A stretch of DNA of 64,000 nt from Trema orientale (Eukaryota; Streptophyta; Magnoliopsida; Rosales; Cannabaceae), in NCBI GenBank assembly GCA_002914845.1, contig JXTC01000011.1, positions 804,429-868,428 of the forward strand. The letters are read 5' to 3'. The translations under genes and the position numbers were made by a program. Below the pieces are notes generated by a model. The model saw only the letters and a list, made by a program, of their open reading frames with translations, made no database searches and was not told the origin of the DNA. This document shows positions 62,901 through 64,000 of the stretch, in pieces; position 1 is the stretch's first letter; every line of letters begins with the position of its first letter.

Positions 62901-64000
62901 AAAAAATTCCCTTCACAGAAATGAAAAACAGAAATTTCTTTCTAAAAAAAGAGGGTTCTAGAGAAACTGAGAAGATATCTTTGCAAAGAAGAATGTACCT
63001 CCTATAAGAGTGGTTGGATCTCTTCCATTCGGAAAGACGCCCAGGCAATATGCACCGCGCACCTTTGAATGCTATATAACAAAAAAACCATCCTTGAGAC
63101 AACAAATAAGAAAAGAACTTAGGATTTTGAATGAGCTATGATAACATACCAGAGTTGCTATTAAATCTGATTAAGACTTAGAGTATCACATATAAATTCG
63201 CATATAGTTGTGTTCAGAAATTTTCTTTTTTCAGCCTAGTTGCAGTAAATAAGAATGATACAAGAAAACTTCATCAATTACCCGAAACAAGTAATTTTCA
63301 GGAGATAGTGGCAGTTTTTGTCCATTGCCAAACACCATATCGACTGAAGGAAATGTTTTTGATAGTTGGGAGACATCGCTGAAACAGAAGTTGGTTAACA
63401 AAGTTAATTACACCATAAAGTAAAAGAACTACTTGTACAATTAATAGAAGTCCTATTTTATGCTTGTGATACCTTTCAGCACCAGAAAAGCATATATCAT
63501 TATAATTTGGGTCAGGGCCACGGATCAGCCTGAGAGATTGAAGTTCCTTCATAATCTGCACACAAGCAACCAGGGGGAGGAAAAGGAAAAGAGTAAGATG
63601 AGAAAGTCTGATACTTGAGAAGTTCTCAATCATAACATCTAAACTACTACTGCTAAGACAAAGCTATTCTCTAATTGGTCTAAACACAGTGGTTTTAATC
63701 CAGAAGAGTTAGACATAAATGCTGCCTCTACTAATCAAAAACTCGCAACAACACCCACAAAGGTATTTAGATCATAAACGTCATTCTGCCATTTAAGTAG
63801 GATAAACAGAATTGAGGGAAGCAAACATACGTTTCCATAAGCGTAACTTGTATTATAAGCAATAGTAATTCCAAAGACAACTTAGAAAAGAAAACTACTC
63901 CAAAAAACAAGAAACTTACAGCATCTTTAAATGCTACAAATGCAGCTTCTGGTAGATAAGCATATGTGGTACCACTATCCAGGACAGTGCCATGTTTTCC
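59977..64000 (-). CDS. A1-family aspartyl protease with C-terminal membrane anchor (5' part outside window)
   Basis: Nine exons: 64000-63920 (continues beyond the window), 63555-63473, 63378-63282, 63071-62999, 62767-62561, 60828-60704, 60537-60436, 60354-60257 and 60148-59977. All have GT/AG borders and the joined frame is open for 345 codons. The first visible exon holds the second catalytic motif, VLDSGTTYAYLP. Then come CFSGAE, FPSVDMVFGNG, KLPLSPENYLFR, YCLGVFPNGRDPTTLIGGI and NTLVMYDRERSKIGFW, the usual pepsin-like C-terminal lobe. A Ser/Pro-rich linker and a plant-specific extension (RQIGKITFDMSF, LVRWAIVPSGSTDFIS, SYKLVGWNVVPKAKR) follow. One transmembrane helix (VVVILAIFVTLFIGLSAFGM) then leads to an Arg-rich cytosolic tail. 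The N-terminal lobe and first DTG lie upstream. Substrate unknown; a type I membrane protease is inferred. Confidence 0.87.
60829..62560. mobile_element. Large protease intron carrying LTR-like remnants in both orientations
   Basis: About 61390-61690 (+) looks like the 3' half of a plant LTR (TATA-like ATCCATAAATAAGCCTC, then TTCTCTCTCTAG-rich sequence ending CTACATCA). About 61040-61210 shows a similar pattern inverted (minus strand TATAAATAGGCAAG, then TTTCTCTCTAAATCTCC). AGATAAAACCTAATAATAA-type pieces recur at 61270 and 62459. No coding domain seen. Confidence 0.4.

Noticed and set aside
1..64000. tRNA, rRNA, CRISPR array or bacterial-type operon
   Set aside because: No cloverleaf-like box A/box B pairs, no rRNA-like conserved blocks and no regularly spaced repeats; gene structure is that of a plant nuclear genome.

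Overview
This is a plant nuclear genome window, almost certainly from a eudicot. It is very AT-rich between genes. Its genes have many short exons with GT/AG introns, and the protein families are plant-specific (SRFR1, lysine-rich AGP, snakin/GASA, plant U-box E3 ligase). Species cannot be fixed from the sequence alone. A run of 395 N (32837-33231) shows it is a draft scaffold.

Layout: (1) 96-2499, + strand: the last eight coding exons of an SRFR1 immune regulator. (2) 4436-6553, - strand: a two-exon ARM-repeat/TPR protein, convergent with SRFR1. (3) 6.6-19.4 kb: gene-poor, AT-rich DNA with a long (AT)n tract and several terminal-inverted-repeat (TIR) or foldback elements and MITEs. (4) 19565-20887, + strand: a lysine-rich classical arabinogalactan protein (AGP17/18 type) with a TATA box and a GGGCC-rich promoter. 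(5) 20.9-28.2 kb: repeats, including a solo LTR (23600-24453) and a long-TIR element (26223-27890). (6) 28235-32574, + strand: an LRR plus WD40 protein with a DWD (WDxR) motif; its last exon is probably lost in the N gap. (7) 33.2-39.6 kb: AT-rich DNA with a degenerate tandem array, a second copy of a TIR element and a small exon-like fragment. (8) 39.1-53.0 kb: a tandem segmental duplication of a convergent snakin/GASA - PUB4-like pair. (9) 57.5-59.9 kb: no recognised gene. (10) 59977 to the window end, - strand: the C-terminal nine exons of a membrane-anchored A1 aspartyl protease.

The most interesting part is region 8. Its order is GASA-1 (+), PUB-1 (-), GASA-2 (+), PUB-2 (-). PUB-2 is full length (825 aa by splicing: N-terminal UND domain, U-box, ARM repeats). 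PUB-1 is cut at the duplication junction. It has lost the UND and U-box, carries a further internal deletion of about 85 codons, and keeps an intact ARM-only frame (360 aa) with a new Arg-rich start. A Ty1/copia element (40886-44518) with a perfect 5-bp target duplication and no reverse transcriptase later inserted into the first unit.

All coding models come from reading frames and splice signals by eye. Family assignments come from remembered family features and were not checked by database search. I found no tRNA, rRNA or CRISPR array, and no clearly unknown multi-gene system.
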